Of a stretch of DNA of 50,484 nt, positions 26,879-36,588 are shown in pieces. The translations under genes were made by a program, and so were the position numbers. The notes below the pieces were generated by a model. It was not told the DNA's origin, did no database searches, and was given only the letters and a program-made list of their open reading frames with translations. This DNA is from Chromatiales bacterium (GTDB lineage Bacteria; Pseudomonadota; Gammaproteobacteria; Chromatiales; Chromatiaceae): assembly GCA_028278145.1 (NCBI GenBank), contig JANQEV010000068.1, positions 1-50,484 on the forward strand, given 5' to 3'. Within the stretch, counting starts at the first letter, position 1; each line of letters opens with the position of its first letter.

Positions 26879-27217
26879 ATGAGACGGAATTACGTATATT
26901 TCAAGGTCACGGGGAAGGTGCAGGGAGTAATGTTCCGCCAGACTTTTATCCGTGGCTCCCACACCAGAGGCTTGAAGGCTGGCGCCTCCAATCTTGCTGA
27001 TGGAAGTGTCTCATGCTTTTTGTCCGGTCCAGCAGACATGATCGATGACATTATCGTCAAGCTGCTTTCAGGGGAACCGATCAACTCATGGGGGGCCCTG
27101 GTGGACAAGATGATTCCCCTGTCAGACCCTGAGGGCATACCGTTTGAGCGGCACCAGGTAACTACCGGCAACGTGGATTCGTTTAACTGGAACTCTGATA
27201 TCGATATGTATCTATGA
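26879..27217 (+). CDS. acyP: Acylphosphatase
   Basis: Hydrolyses acyl phosphates in the cytoplasm. About 112 residues from ATG 26879; an upstream TTG at 26837 would add 14 unmatched residues. The signature KVTGKVQGVMFRQTF holds catalytic Arg20 and GASNLADGSV holds catalytic Asn38. Usual acylphosphatases have about 90 residues; this one carries about 20 extra at the C-terminus (TTGNVDSFNWNSDIDMYL) and reads MFRQ where most read FFR. The ribosome site is weak, so the start is uncertain. Confidence 0.85.
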   Translation: MRRNYVYFKVTGKVQGVMFRQTFIRGSHTRGLKAGASNLADGSVSCFLSGPADMIDDIIVKLLSGEPINSWGALVDKMIPLSDPEGIPFERHQVTTGNVDSFNWNSDIDMYL

Positions 27218-27302
27218 AATCAGCAGAACAGGCTATCTGCTGATTCCTCCAAAACTATTCTGAGCAAAGCAGAATTTAGTCAAATAGATGCTGCATTACC
27301 CT

Positions 27303-27788
27303 CTAGCCACCCAGAAGAGATACACTCGACTCTGTCCATGGACCAGAACCTGGACCGGGACGCTCCAGTTCATTCCATAGGTCGGCTATCTGTTCAACGG
27401 CAACTCCATTTTGCCGTAGAAACCGCACCTCTTTGCGCATGGCTGCTATATAGGCCTGTTTTCCAACAGTTTTAATCAGTTCTCGCACGGGCATATCTAT
27501 TCCGTGCTTTTCCAGCAAGATATCCGACACATCTTCAAGACCGTTAGTTTGCAGTAATTCAGCACATAGTTGATCTAGGTTTTTCACTATCTCTACGCCA
27601 TGCCCTTTTCGTGCCTCCTTGACCTGCAAACGTATCTCACCCCTACGTTGGCGCCATTTCTGTACCGCTTCATGACTGCCATCAGTGGCCAATTCCGGAT
27701 ATGTCTTATTCAGGCGCTCAAGCTGGTCTGCACACGCATCCATAGTCTCTATAACGCTTTGACTGGGTTTATTGTTCAAAACTGCCAT
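27303..27788 (-). CDS. Hypothetical protein
   Basis: 161 residues, soluble and predicted mostly helical, with many Arg/Lys/Glu pairs (VQKWRQRRGEIRLQVKEARKGHG). No signal peptide or membrane segment. The stretch AYIAAMRKEVRFLRQNGVAVEQIADLWNELERPGPG looks like a helix-turn-helix or short coiled coil. I recognise no family. It is a single minus-strand gene between acylphosphatase (convergent) and lysS, with about 265 non-coding bases before lysS. Confidence 0.6.
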   Translation of the reverse strand: MAVLNNKPSQSVIETMDACADQLERLNKTYPELATDGSHEAVQKWRQRRGEIRLQVKEARKGHGVEIVKNLDQLCAELLQTNGLEDVSDILLEKHGIDMPVRELIKTVGKQAYIAAMRKEVRFLRQNGVAVEQIADLWNELERPGPGSGPWTESSVSLLGG

Positions 27789-28054
27789 CCCTCTTGTATT
27801 GGATCCACTCCTACCCTGTCGGCAAGCTGGTCTAGAACTTTAATCCTAAACCACAGGCACCAGAAAGCCCCAGATAACCTCATCCAGATCTTCAATTCAC
27901 TTATAATCTTCAGGGCAATATCTGCAAAAGGGCTGCAAGTGGCAATGGTAGAACGTTCTCGTTTACCAACGTATTAGGGAATATTTCTCTGCTTACGCGA
28001 AAATGCTACGGCAACACCACACTCCATTATGGCGATGGAACACCCCTACCCGCT

Positions 28055-29548
28055 CTACTCTGGCCGCATATGTGGGAACAGCAGCACATCTCGGATTGAT
28101 GGAGAATCGGTAAACAGCATCACCAGACGGTCGATACCAATACCTTCTCCTGCTGTTGGAGGCAGGCCATGCTCCAGGGCCCGTACGTAATCGGCATCAA
28201 AGTGCATGGCCTCAAGATCTCCTGCATCCTTGTCCTGGACCTGTTGCCGAAACCGTTCGGCCTGGTCTTCCGCATCATTCAACTCGGAAAAACCATTGGC
28301 AATTTCACGCCCTCCCACGAAGAACTCAAAACGGTCGGTAACAAATGGGTCGGCATCATTGCGTCGGGCCAGAGGTGAAACCTCTGTTGGATAGGCGGTG
28401 ATAAAGGTGGGATTCATCAGGCGGTGCTCAACAGTTTTCTCAAAGATCTCGATCTGCACCTTACCCAGACCATAGCTATCCTTGAGTGGAATCTCCAGAC
28501 GTTGTGCGATAGCAGTTGCCTTATCCATGTCATCCAGGTCATCAGCACTGATATCCGGATTAAAATGCAGGATGGACTCCTTGACAGTCATACGATCAAA
28601 CGGCTTACCGAAATCATACTCATCACCCTGATAGTTGAGTGTTGTGCTGCCCAGTATCTCCTGGGCCAGGGAACGCAGCATGTCCTCAGTCAGGTCCATC
28701 AGATCATTGAAATCTGCATAGGCCTCATAGAATTCAAGCATGGTGAACTCTGGGTTATGCCGGGTGGAGAGCCCTTCGTTACGGAAATTTCTATTGATCT
28801 CATACACACGCTCAAACCCACCAACCACCAGGCGCTTGAGATACAACTCAGGGGCAATACGCAGGAACAGATCCATATCCAGTGCGTTGTGCTTGGTGAT
28901 AAAAGGACGTGCTGCAGCACCACCAGGTATCACCTGCATCATGGGTGTTTCCACCTCAAGAAAATTCTTCTCATTGAGATAGTTACGCATAAACTGAACC
29001 ATGTCAGTACGCACCCGGAAGGTATCTCTGACTGCTTCATTCATAATCAGGTCGAGATAACGCTGGCGATAACGCTGTTCCTGGTCAGTGAGGCCATGAA
29101 ATTTTTCTGGCAGTGGGCGCAATGATTTGGTCAGGAGACGTATCTCATCCACCCGTACCGAAAGTTCGCCAGTATTGGTCTTGAACAACTGCCCCTCGGC
29201 ACCAATGATATCCCCCAGATCCCACTGTTTCTTGAACTGTTGGTTATAGAAACCTTCTGGCAGTAGGTCACGTTGAACATGGAGTTGAATACGCCCGGAC
29301 ATATCCTGTACATGGGCAAAGCTGGCCTTACCCATGATGCGTCGGCTCATCATGCGCCCGGCAATACTGACCCGGATATTTAGCTCTTCCAGCTCCTCCT
29401 TGCTTTTTTCACCATACTCGGCATGGAGTTCTCCAGCCATCACATTGCGGCGAAAATCATTGGGGAAGGCATTGCCCTGCTCACGCAATAGAGCGAGCTT
29501 TTCCCGGCGTTGGGCAATCAGTTTGTTTTCATCAAGTTGTTCAGACAT
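28055..29548 (-). CDS. lysS: Lysine-tRNA ligase, class II
   Basis: Charges tRNA-Lys in the cytoplasm. 497 residues, the usual length. The N-terminal OB-fold anticodon domain ([23 protein letters not shown]) leads into the class II core: motif 1 near [15 protein letters not shown], motif 2 [24 protein letters not shown], motif 3 [13 protein letters not shown]. Located 68 bases after prfB on the same strand, the classic prfB-lysS pair, which supports operon transcription. All class II motifs are intact and nothing is unusual. Confidence 0.97.
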   Translation of the reverse strand: MSEQLDENKLIAQRREKLALLREQGNAFPNDFRRNVMAGELHAEYGEKSKEELEELNIRVSIAGRMMSRRIMGKASFAHVQDMSGRIQLHVQRDLLPEGFYNQQFKKQWDLGDIIGAEGQLFKTNTGELSVRVDEIRLLTKSLRPLPEKFHGLTDQEQRYRQRYLDLIMNEAVRDTFRVRTDMVQFMRNYLNEKNFLEVETPMMQVIPGGAAARPFITKHNALDMDLFLRIAPELYLKRLVVGGFERVYEINRNFRNEGLSTRHNPEFTMLEFYEAYADFNDLMDLTEDMLRSLAQEILGSTTLNYQGDEYDFGKPFDRMTVKESILHFNPDISADDLDDMDKATAIAQRLEIPLKDSYGLGKVQIEIFEKTVEHRLMNPTFITAYPTEVSPLARRNDADPFVTDRFEFFVGGREIANGFSELNDAEDQAERFRQQVQDKDAGDLEAMHFDADYVRALEHGLPPTAGEGIGIDRLVMLFTDSPSIRDVLLFPHMRPE

Positions 29549-29616
29549 TGTGTATTATCTTTAATAAATAGGTTGTATAGATTTTATATAGTAATAGCTT
29601 CAGGGTGCACCCATCC

Positions 29617-30715
29617 CTATAGCCCGCTTTTAAGGCTGGCCTCAATAAACATATCCAGCCCTCCATCCAGCACCGCCTGGGTATTTCCGGTTTCAACTCC
29701 GGTGCGCAGGTCTTTTATCCGCGACTGATCGAGAACATAGGAGCGGATCTGACTGCCCCAGCCAATATCGGATTTTGAGTCTTCAATGGCACTAAGGTCT
29801 GCATTGCGCTTTTGGATCTCCAATTCATACAGCTTGGCCTTAAGCTGTTTCATGGCCTGATCTTTATTCTTGTGCTGAGAACGGTCGTTTTGGCACTGAA
29901 CCACAGTGTTGGTGGGAAGGTGGGTAATCCGGACTGCAGATTCGGTCTTGTTGACGTGCTGACCACCTGCACCGCTGGCGCGATAGACATCGATCCTCAG
30001 ATCCGCTGGATTGATTTCTACCTCAATGGAGTCATCGATCTCTGGTGAGACAAACACGGCAGCAAACGATGTATGGCGTCGGTTACCGGAATCAAACGGT
30101 GATTTTCGCACCAACCGGTGCACACCGATCTCGGTACGCAGCCAGCCGAAAACGTAATCGCCCTCGAATTTTATGGTGGCAGATTTTATTCCTGCCACAT
30201 CGCCAGGAGACACCTCCATCAGCTCGGTCTTAAAACCCCTGGCCTCACCCCAGCGCAGGTACATACGTAGCAGCATCTCAGCCCAATCCTGGGCCTCGGT
30301 ACCACCGGAACCTGATTGAATATCCAGAAATGCATTGTTTGCATCCATGGGACCTGAGAACATACGCCGGAATTCCAGCTCAGACACTTGCTTCTCAAAG
30401 CCTTCCAGATCGGAAACCACACTGGCGACTGTGTCCTCATCACCCTCTTCCACCGCCATCTCCAGCAGATCAGAGGCATCCCCCAGCCCTTCACCGAGCT
30501 GTTCCAGGGTTAGTACTATGGCTTCTAGGGTAGAACGCTCTTTACCCAGTGACTGAGCCCTTTCCGGGTCATTCCACACATCTGGGACTTCAAGCTCACG
30601 CAGTACTTCAGTCAGTTGCTCTTTTTTACCGGCATAGTCAAAGATACCCCCTAAGGGAGTCACTGCGCCCTTGCAACTCATTGATTTTATTTGTTATCGG
30701 ATTAATATCCTGCAT
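29617..30715 (-). CDS. prfB: Peptide chain release factor 2, read through a programmed +1 frameshift
   Basis: Recognises UGA and UAA stop codons. The gene starts at ATG 30715 (GAGG upstream), reads 25 codons ([20 protein letters not shown] then LRGYL) and meets an in-frame UGA at 30640-30638. A +1 shift on CUU continues as [12 protein letters not shown] to 29617, giving 365 residues, the E. coli length. The rest has the tripeptide SPF for UGA recognition and GGQ (in [12 protein letters not shown]) for peptidyl hydrolysis. A simple open-frame reading from an internal start at 30681 gives an incorrect N-terminus. Downstream lysS follows in the same direction. Confidence 0.95.
30638..30652 (-). 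promoter_or_regulatory. RF2 programmed frameshift site
   Basis: AGGGGG-TAT-CTT-TGA-C on the minus strand: an internal Shine-Dalgarno-like AGGGGG three bases before the CUU slip codon and the UGA. It is identical in layout to E. coli prfB. Low RF2 lets ribosomes pause at UGA and slip, so the protein regulates its own synthesis. Confidence 0.95.
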
Positions 30716-30956
30716 GTGCCGCCTCGTATAAAAATCTTTATTGTTACAGGAGATTCCTGACGTATCGCGCCTGCTATAGTCTCAGGAGTCTCTATTAATA
30801 AAGACGAAGCGCGAATATTACACTAGATAAGAGGAGTGGGAAAACTGTCTCACTAGCGAAACAGTTATTCTGCTCAAGAAATCTGCCACCTGGCGAAAGG
30901 GTATAGTATCCTTTGGCCTACATAATTATACGAAAACAGCCGTAAGGAGAATAAGT

Positions 30957-31571
30957 GTGGAGATCGCCTGCCTTGACCTGGAAGGGGTTCTGATCCCAGA
31001 GATCTGGATCAATTTTGCTGAACGTACCGGTATTGATGAGTTGCGGGCCACCACGCGTGACATCCCGGATTACGATGTACTAATGCGGCAGCGCCTGCGT
31101 ATCCTGGAAGAGCACAAGCTTGGGTTACCTGATATCCAGGAGGTCATCGACGGCATGGGACCACTGGATGGAGCCCGGGATTTTATTGATTGGCTGCGCG
31201 AGAGGTTTCAGGTGGTAATCCTGTCCGATACATTCTATGAGTTTGCCGCCCCCATGATGCGACAACTTGGCTACCCTACTCTGCTCTGCCACAAACTGAG
31301 CGTGGATGAGAACGGATTCGTCACCGATTACCACCTACGCCAGAAGGACCCAAAACGCCAGTCGGTCAAGGCCTTCAAATCCCTCAACTACCGTATTATT
31401 GCAGCTGGTGACTCTTATAATGACACCACCATGCTGGAAGAAGCTGATCGAGGTATCCTGTTCCGCCCACCTCAGAACGTCATTGATGAATTCCCCCAGT
31501 ACCCGGTTGTAACCAGTTACGATGATTTTCGTGCCGCCTTTCTTGAGGCCAGCAACCGGCCACTCAAGTAA
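30957..31571 (+). CDS. thrH: ThrH: phosphoserine phosphatase / homoserine phosphotransferase
   Basis: 204-residue HAD-superfamily enzyme that hydrolyses phosphoserine and can pass the phosphate to homoserine. The nucleophile motif reads LDLEGVL (Asp7 with Glu9), motif II is ILSDTFYEF, and motif IV is AAGDSYNDTTML. Long stretches (ATTRDIPDYDVLMRQRLRI, RQKDPKRQSV) agree with Pseudomonas ThrH as I remember it. Start is GTG at 30957 with AAGGAG seven bases upstream. It is transcribed alone, followed by a hairpin at 31589. Confidence 0.93.
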   Translation: MEIACLDLEGVLIPEIWINFAERTGIDELRATTRDIPDYDVLMRQRLRILEEHKLGLPDIQEVIDGMGPLDGARDFIDWLRERFQVVILSDTFYEFAAPMMRQLGYPTLLCHKLSVDENGFVTDYHLRQKDPKRQSVKAFKSLNYRIIAAGDSYNDTTMLEEADRGILFRPPQNVIDEFPQYPVVTSYDDFRAAFLEASNRPLK

Positions 31572-31588
31572 TCTGAAGCCCATCCACA

Positions 31589-31608
31589 CCGCCCCTTAAC
31601 CGGGGCGG
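31589..31608 (+). terminator. Hairpin downstream of thrH
   Basis: CCGCCCC-TTAACC-GGGGCGG is a strong 7-bp GC stem 17 bases past the stop. It lacks a T tract, so it is a probable but not certain terminator. Confidence 0.5.
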
Positions 31609-31711
31609 CGTGCATACGTCACATAACACATTAAATACATTAAAGGTTTTATAGAACCTACCGATAGCTGAATGGCTAAACCCAAGATACTTCATCAATT
31701 GGGAGGGTCGT

Positions 31712-32002
31712 ATGGGCACTCAGCTCGGCGAACTGATGGTGTTATTGGCTGGGTTAACCAGCAGCTGTTTTAACATAGCAATCATGCTTACGGTTTTTTT
31801 AATAACCGGTCGTATCTACATGAATTCATATGGATATGTCACTACGCATCGGTTGCAAGCCATCTTCACCAAGCAAGGTCCATATATACAATTTAACCTT
31901 TGCCATAGGCATCTCAGGCCATCACTTATACCTCTGCATAATGAAAATATGCTGGTGGATTGGAAAAGCAGACTATACTTGTTAATCACGTCTCGTTATT
32001 AA
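31712..32002 (+). CDS. Possible small membrane protein upstream of rpfG
   Basis: 96 residues. GGGAGGG sits before the ATG at a good distance. Residues 9-33 (MVLLAGLTSSCFNIAIMLTVFLITG) form one hydrophobic segment; the rest is basic and shows no family. No domain is recognised. It ends 87 bases before the HD-GYP gene and could be a leader gene of the DSF locus or chance coding. Support is the ribosome site and the hydrophobic segment only. Confidence 0.35.
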   Translation: MGTQLGELMVLLAGLTSSCFNIAIMLTVFLITGRIYMNSYGYVTTHRLQAIFTKQGPYIQFNLCHRHLRPSLIPLHNENMLVDWKSRLYLLITSRY

Positions 32003-32089
32003 CAATAAACTTAGTGATTTGCATGTCTGTCTTATGGTAAGTTCTCATTATTATCGGCTAAGTTAAAGCTGTAGTTAACCGAGGTAATC

Positions 32090-33148
32090 ATGTCGACTGT
32101 ATTAATTCTGGACGATCAATCAGTCAGCCGTATGATCCTGGAAGAGCTGATTCAGTCCATTGATGCGGAAATTCGCATAGAGTCATTTGCGGATCCTGTA
32201 TTGGCCCTGGATTGGGCAAAACACAATCCACATGATCTGGTTATTACTGATTATAAAATGCCAAATATGGATGGCGTTGAGTTTACCCACTGGCTGCGCC
32301 AGATACCATCGTGTTCAGATGTTCCCATAGTGGTAATTACCTGCATGAACGAAAAGGCCGTACGCTATCGAGCTCTGGAAGCGGGTGCCACAGATTTTCT
32401 CTCCAAACCATTCGACCATTATGAGTGCAAGGCACGCTGCCACAATCTTCTGAAATTGCGCCGCCAGCAGGCAATAATCAAGGATCGCGCCCACTGGCTG
32501 GAACGGGAAATCAGTCAAAAAACTGCCGATATTGAGCAAAGAGAGAAAGAGACTCTGCTACGTCTGGCCAGGGCTGGTGAATATCGGGATGAAGAGACAG
32601 GTATTCACGTCACCAGAATGTCCCAGTACGCCACCATAATTGCCGAAGAGATCGGACTATCAAAAGCCAAGTGTGAAACCATACGACACGCAGCTCCAAT
32701 GCACGATATTGGAAAAATCGGTATTCCTGACCGGATTCTGCTAAAACCAGGGAAACTCACTGCGGAAGAGATACAGACGATACAGACCCATACCACCATT
32801 GGATATGAAATCTTAAGAGACAGTCCTTCAGATTATCTGCAAACCGGTGCCATCATTGCGCTGGCCCACCATGAACATTATGATGGGACTGGCTACCCGT
32901 ATAGGATTAGCGGAACCAACATTCCCATCGAGGCCAGAGTAGTAACAGTAGCTGATGTATTTGATGCCCTGCTTTCTGAGCGTCCTTACAAACAAGCATG
33001 GAGCATAGATCAGGCACTGGATTATATTACCCAACAAAGGGGTAATCACATGGACCCTGATTGCGTGGATGCATTCTTTACCAGACTCTCTGAGATTATT
33101 GCCATCCACAATCAATGGCCAGACCAGCCGAAGCTGATCAATTGTTAG
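32090..33148 (+). CDS. rpfG: RpfG-like response regulator, REC + HD-GYP
   Basis: 352-residue cytoplasmic protein. Receiver domain 1-125 with the acidic pair D8/D9, phosphorylation site D54 (ITDYKMPNMDG) and K106. HD-GYP phosphodiesterase domain 160-345 with HD at H205/D206 (MHDIGKIG) and HHEHYDGTGYP ending in GYP at 268-270. All metal and catalytic residues appear present, so it should hydrolyse cyclic di-GMP. In Xanthomonas the equivalent RpfG is phosphorylated through RpfC when DSF is sensed. Here it opens the DSF locus and is followed 33 bases later by the kinase-less RpfC relative, so the two are probably co-transcribed. Confidence 0.9.
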   Translation: MSTVLILDDQSVSRMILEELIQSIDAEIRIESFADPVLALDWAKHNPHDLVITDYKMPNMDGVEFTHWLRQIPSCSDVPIVVITCMNEKAVRYRALEAGATDFLSKPFDHYECKARCHNLLKLRRQQAIIKDRAHWLEREISQKTADIEQREKETLLRLARAGEYRDEETGIHVTRMSQYATIIAEEIGLSKAKCETIRHAAPMHDIGKIGIPDRILLKPGKLTAEEIQTIQTHTTIGYEILRDSPSDYLQTGAIIALAHHEHYDGTGYPYRISGTNIPIEARVVTVADVFDALLSERPYKQAWSIDQALDYITQQRGNHMDPDCVDAFFTRLSEIIAIHNQWPDQPKLINC

Positions 33149-33181
33149 AAGTTTACTAACCAGGTATGGAGAACTTCAAAC

Positions 33182-35041
33182 TTGCCATCTTTTTCAGAAC
33201 ACAATTCAGCCCACAAGTACCAAGAGTATCACCCTAGTGTGATCAGACTCTTAGTCGGTCTATGTATAATCGGGCTCTACATATGGCACAACAGTAATAC
33301 CATACCCACATGGCTTTTTGATCTTCCCATACTCACAGGTCTCGGCTATATAGTCATATCTATCGGCCTTTTTTTTCTTGAAGGTAAAAACTATTTCACC
33401 CAGTCAAAACTGAGATCTGCTGCAACCGTTATCGATGTTGCGGCCTTATCTGTCTTTATGGCCTATGGAGGTGAAGTCGCAGCCCCATTGTGTGTTATTT
33501 ACTATCTCCTTATCCTGATCAACGGTCTACATAGACCCTCACGTGCAGTCTGGGTAACCACCTCACTATCTGCTATAGGCTTTACATCAGTACTGTTTAT
33601 AAACAGTTACTGGGGTTCCCAACAATATCTGGGGTTTGGATTACTGTCAGGGATGGTCCTAACATCACTTCTAATCAGCAACTATTTAAACAAATACAGA
33701 ATCAGGGAAGCACCTGGCCTCCCAGTTACATTCATTAAGGTGGAGACCAAGCCATCTCTTCAGAATCCAGCAAAACACGATCAGAATAAACTGCTGTTGA
33801 TAACACCTGACTCAACAGACCGGCATTTGCTTCTGAACTATATTGACTCTTGGGGAATCAAAATTGATGTATGCAACAGTGCAGTAAGGGCATTTGCTGA
33901 ACTGTTGAATGCAGCAAGCAGAGGTGCTGGATATAGCATTGTGATCGTAGATTCTATAAACCTCGACATGGAGCCAATTCAATTCTGCAAATCACTGAGA
34001 TCAGATAACACGTTGAACCATATCAATCTTCTACATCTTTCTCCTGGGTATGGCAGTGACAATGAAACCCAGCTGCTTGATGCCGGGTATTCGAAAGTAC
34101 TGAAGACACCACTGGATAAGACAATCCTGTTTGATGCACTACATGCGACAAATCCTATCCCACAGGAAAATGACAACATCACCCAGTTAATACATCATTA
34201 CGAAAGCAAGGACAGTTCACCACAACCATCTGACATACTACTGGCAACCTCAGACTTTACAGAACAAAACAACCTGAAAGAGATCTTGGAGCAAGAGGGA
34301 CAACGCGTATACACAGTGAGGAATGGATCAGAAGCACTGGATGCCTTGAATACCCATCAGTTCGATATAGTAATAATCGACTTTAAAATGCACGACATAA
34401 AAGGCAAGGATGTAATTCGCCTTTACTACTATACCTACCCAAGCCAGGACTGGATTCCATTTGTTGCCTTAGTTGACAAAGCCACTCCGGAAATTCTGTC
34501 CCAGTGCCGAGAGACAGAGGTTGACGCCGTATTAACCAGGCCGATAGAGAAGCAGAAACTATTGACCACAATAGCTGATATTACTACTGCAAGAATAAAG
34601 CAAACCTCCAATCCTGACAGCCCAGCTATTTCGACCAGCAGCTGTAGCACAAGTACAACAGATGGCAACAGCCAAGTTCTGAACATTCAGACACTGAGGC
34701 AATTAGAACATCTCTCACCCAGTGATGAATTTCTTGACCAACTGATATCAAGATTCGATGAAGACATGGTTCAATTACTTGACACCCTGAAACTGGCAAT
34801 AGAAAACAATCAATATAGTGAATTTATGGACCAGTCCCACGCCTTAAGAGACAGTTCATGTAACATTGGTGCCGACTTGCTGCACCACTTAAGTCTACAA
34901 GCGCTGCAAATCAGTCAACATGAGTTCAAGAAACAGGGAAAACTGATTCTGGATGAACTTAATATTGCCCAGGCAAAAACCAAATATGCCTTGCACAATT
35001 ATGTGATACAGCGCAATAATTCTGCTACTGAAACAGAATAA
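33182..35041 (+). CDS. Kinase-less RpfC relative: membrane domain, two receivers, HPt
   Basis: 619 residues. The first 170 hold five or six membrane helices; the opening (HPSVIRLLVGLCIIGLYIW) resembles the RpfC sensor start. No histidine-kinase domain follows. Instead there are two receiver-like domains (acceptors D257 in VIVD and D400 in VIIDFKM; the second has TRPI in place of the usual KP) and a C-terminal HPt with H553 in QSHALRDSSCNIGA. LDKTILFDALHA here and LDKALLFNALHA in the RpfC at 38124 show common descent of the receiver region. It cannot autophosphorylate; it may receive phosphate from RpfC and pass it on. Start is TTG at 33182 with GGAG upstream. A role like that of Xanthomonas RpfH is possible. 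Confidence 0.75.
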   Translation: MPSFSEHNSAHKYQEYHPSVIRLLVGLCIIGLYIWHNSNTIPTWLFDLPILTGLGYIVISIGLFFLEGKNYFTQSKLRSAATVIDVAALSVFMAYGGEVAAPLCVIYYLLILINGLHRPSRAVWVTTSLSAIGFTSVLFINSYWGSQQYLGFGLLSGMVLTSLLISNYLNKYRIREAPGLPVTFIKVETKPSLQNPAKHDQNKLLLITPDSTDRHLLLNYIDSWGIKIDVCNSAVRAFAELLNAASRGAGYSIVIVDSINLDMEPIQFCKSLRSDNTLNHINLLHLSPGYGSDNETQLLDAGYSKVLKTPLDKTILFDALHATNPIPQENDNITQLIHHYESKDSSPQPSDILLATSDFTEQNNLKEILEQEGQRVYTVRNGSEALDALNTHQFDIVIIDFKMHDIKGKDVIRLYYYTYPSQDWIPFVALVDKATPEILSQCRETEVDAVLTRPIEKQKLLTTIADITTARIKQTSNPDSPAISTSSCSTSTTDGNSQVLNIQTLRQLEHLSPSDEFLDQLISRFDEDMVQLLDTLKLAIENNQYSEFMDQSHALRDSSCNIGADLLHHLSLQALQISQHEFKKQGKLILDELNIAQAKTKYALHNYVIQRNNSATETE

Positions 35042-35076
35042 GATTCGTATATAAGCAGATTCCACAGGATCAGGTT

Positions 35077-36588
35077 ATGACCACTCTCAAAGTGGTACTT
35101 GTTAAACCAAGTAAATATGCTGTCGATGGTTATGTCGAGCGGTTTAAATCTGGTTTTATGCCAAATGCAACGCTGTACCATATAGCTAGCCTGACACCAA
35201 AATATTTGAACTCTGTTCAGATTATCACACATACAGTGGATGAGTACGTCAGAGATGATCTTGAATACTTAGATCTTCTTACACCAGATAAAAATCCAAA
35301 CTGTATTACTCTTGTAGCCCTGGTTGGAGTTCAATCCCATCAATTTCATCGCGCACTTGATCTTGCTGCTCTTGCACGGAACAACGGCATAGAACACTGC
35401 ATTATTGGTGGACCACATCCTATGACCTGTGATACCAGCCAATTCCAGAATAACGGTATCAGCTTTGCCCTTGCTGAAGCTGAGGTGATCTGGAATGAGA
35501 TATTAGAAGATGCCTTGGCTGGTGAGCTTAAGTCAGTTTATGGACTAGAAAAGCGCTGGGCAACTAAACTTGATAGTCACGTAGTAGAACCACCAAGTAA
35601 GGAGGAATTAGAGCACTATGTAGTACCGCTATTAGGGCTATATCCTGTCAGGGGTTGTCCCTATAACTGTGATTACTGTTCTGTAATAAAGATTTCCGGA
35701 CAACAAGTCCGAAATGCACCTGTTGAGTGCACATTGGAGAGTCTGAGGAGAGCGAAGAAAGCTGGTATAGAGGTTATTTTTTTCGTATCTGATAACTTTA
35801 ACAAATATCCTGAAGCTAAATTACTCTTGGAGGAAATGATAAATTATAAACTAACAATGCCTTTTACCTGCCAGTGTGATGCACAGATAGCACGCCAACC
35901 TGAATTTGTTGAACTACTCGGGCGCGCCGGTTGCCGTGAAATGTTCGTTGGGGTTGAATCTTTCAATAAAGAAACTTTGAGGCAGGTAAGTAAATTCCAT
36001 AATCAACCAGACAGCTACCAGGAAATTATCCGTCTCTGCCGTGAAGCTGGTATAGACTCACACCTATCAAATATCATCGGCTTCCCTACTGATACTACTG
36101 AATCTATTAAAGAACAACTAAGTGCAATTCAATTTCTTAACCCGGATGTATCCTCTTTCTACACACTAACGCCAATCCCTGGAACTGAACAATACAATGA
36201 GTATAAATCTAGAGGCCTGTTGGTAGAAAAAAACATTGATCGATATGACACTACCAATCTGACATGGAAGCATCCAACAATCTCTTCTCAAGAGATGGAA
36301 AAGCTTCTCTATCGTTGCTATATAGATTTCTATACTGCAAAATTAAAGGCAGGAAACCTATCAGATATTAATAAAAAAACTGCCCTAGCTTTCAGACACT
36401 ACGCAAAGCAAGGAATACATCCTATGTCAGGTGGAATGGGAAAACTTCATTTGGACCATGTAGATAACTATATTGGACTAAGAAAAAAACACTTCGATAT
36501 TGAACTAGCTCCACTGCCTTCAAACCTTGAGCTGTCAGAATCAGACAAGCTTATAAACAATAAGCTTGATTGGAAAACACATGCTTAA
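35077..36588 (+). CDS. B12-binding-type radical SAM enzyme of the DSF locus
   Basis: 503 residues. Residues 5-150 form a Rossmann-type, cobalamin-binding-like domain (IIGGPHPMT loop) without the DxHxxG base-off motif. The radical SAM core follows with RGCPYNCDYCSV (Cys194, Cys198, Cys201 bind the 4Fe-4S cluster) and FVGVESFNKETLRQV, as in the HpnP/HpnJ and bacteriochlorophyll-type families. The C-terminal 140 residues are an accessory domain. Such enzymes often methylate or rearrange unactivated carbon, including lipids. 35 bases after the kinase-less RpfC gene, it lies in the same probable operon; its stop overlaps the convergent ketosynthase stop by four bases. Modification of the fatty-acid signal is an inference. 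Confidence 0.85.
   Translation: MTTLKVVLVKPSKYAVDGYVERFKSGFMPNATLYHIASLTPKYLNSVQIITHTVDEYVRDDLEYLDLLTPDKNPNCITLVALVGVQSHQFHRALDLAALARNNGIEHCIIGGPHPMTCDTSQFQNNGISFALAEAEVIWNEILEDALAGELKSVYGLEKRWATKLDSHVVEPPSKEELEHYVVPLLGLYPVRGCPYNCDYCSVIKISGQQVRNAPVECTLESLRRAKKAGIEVIFFVSDNFNKYPEAKLLLEEMINYKLTMPFTCQCDAQIARQPEFVELLGRAGCREMFVGVESFNKETLRQVSKFHNQPDSYQEIIRLCREAGIDSHLSNIIGFPTDTTESIKEQLSAIQFLNPDVSSFYTLTPIPGTEQYNEYKSRGLLVEKNIDRYDTTNLTWKHPTISSQEMEKLLYRCYIDFYTAKLKAGNLSDINKKTALAFRHYAKQGIHPMSGGMGKLHLDHVDNYIGLRKKHFDIELAPLPSNLELSESDKLINNKLDWKTHA

Noticed and set aside
27600-27977. Plus-strand frame over the hypothetical gene at 27303
   Set aside because: Antisense shadow; composition unlike protein; no family.
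28424-29125. 233-residue plus-strand frame inside lysS
   Set aside because: Antisense of a fully recognised gene; no own motif.
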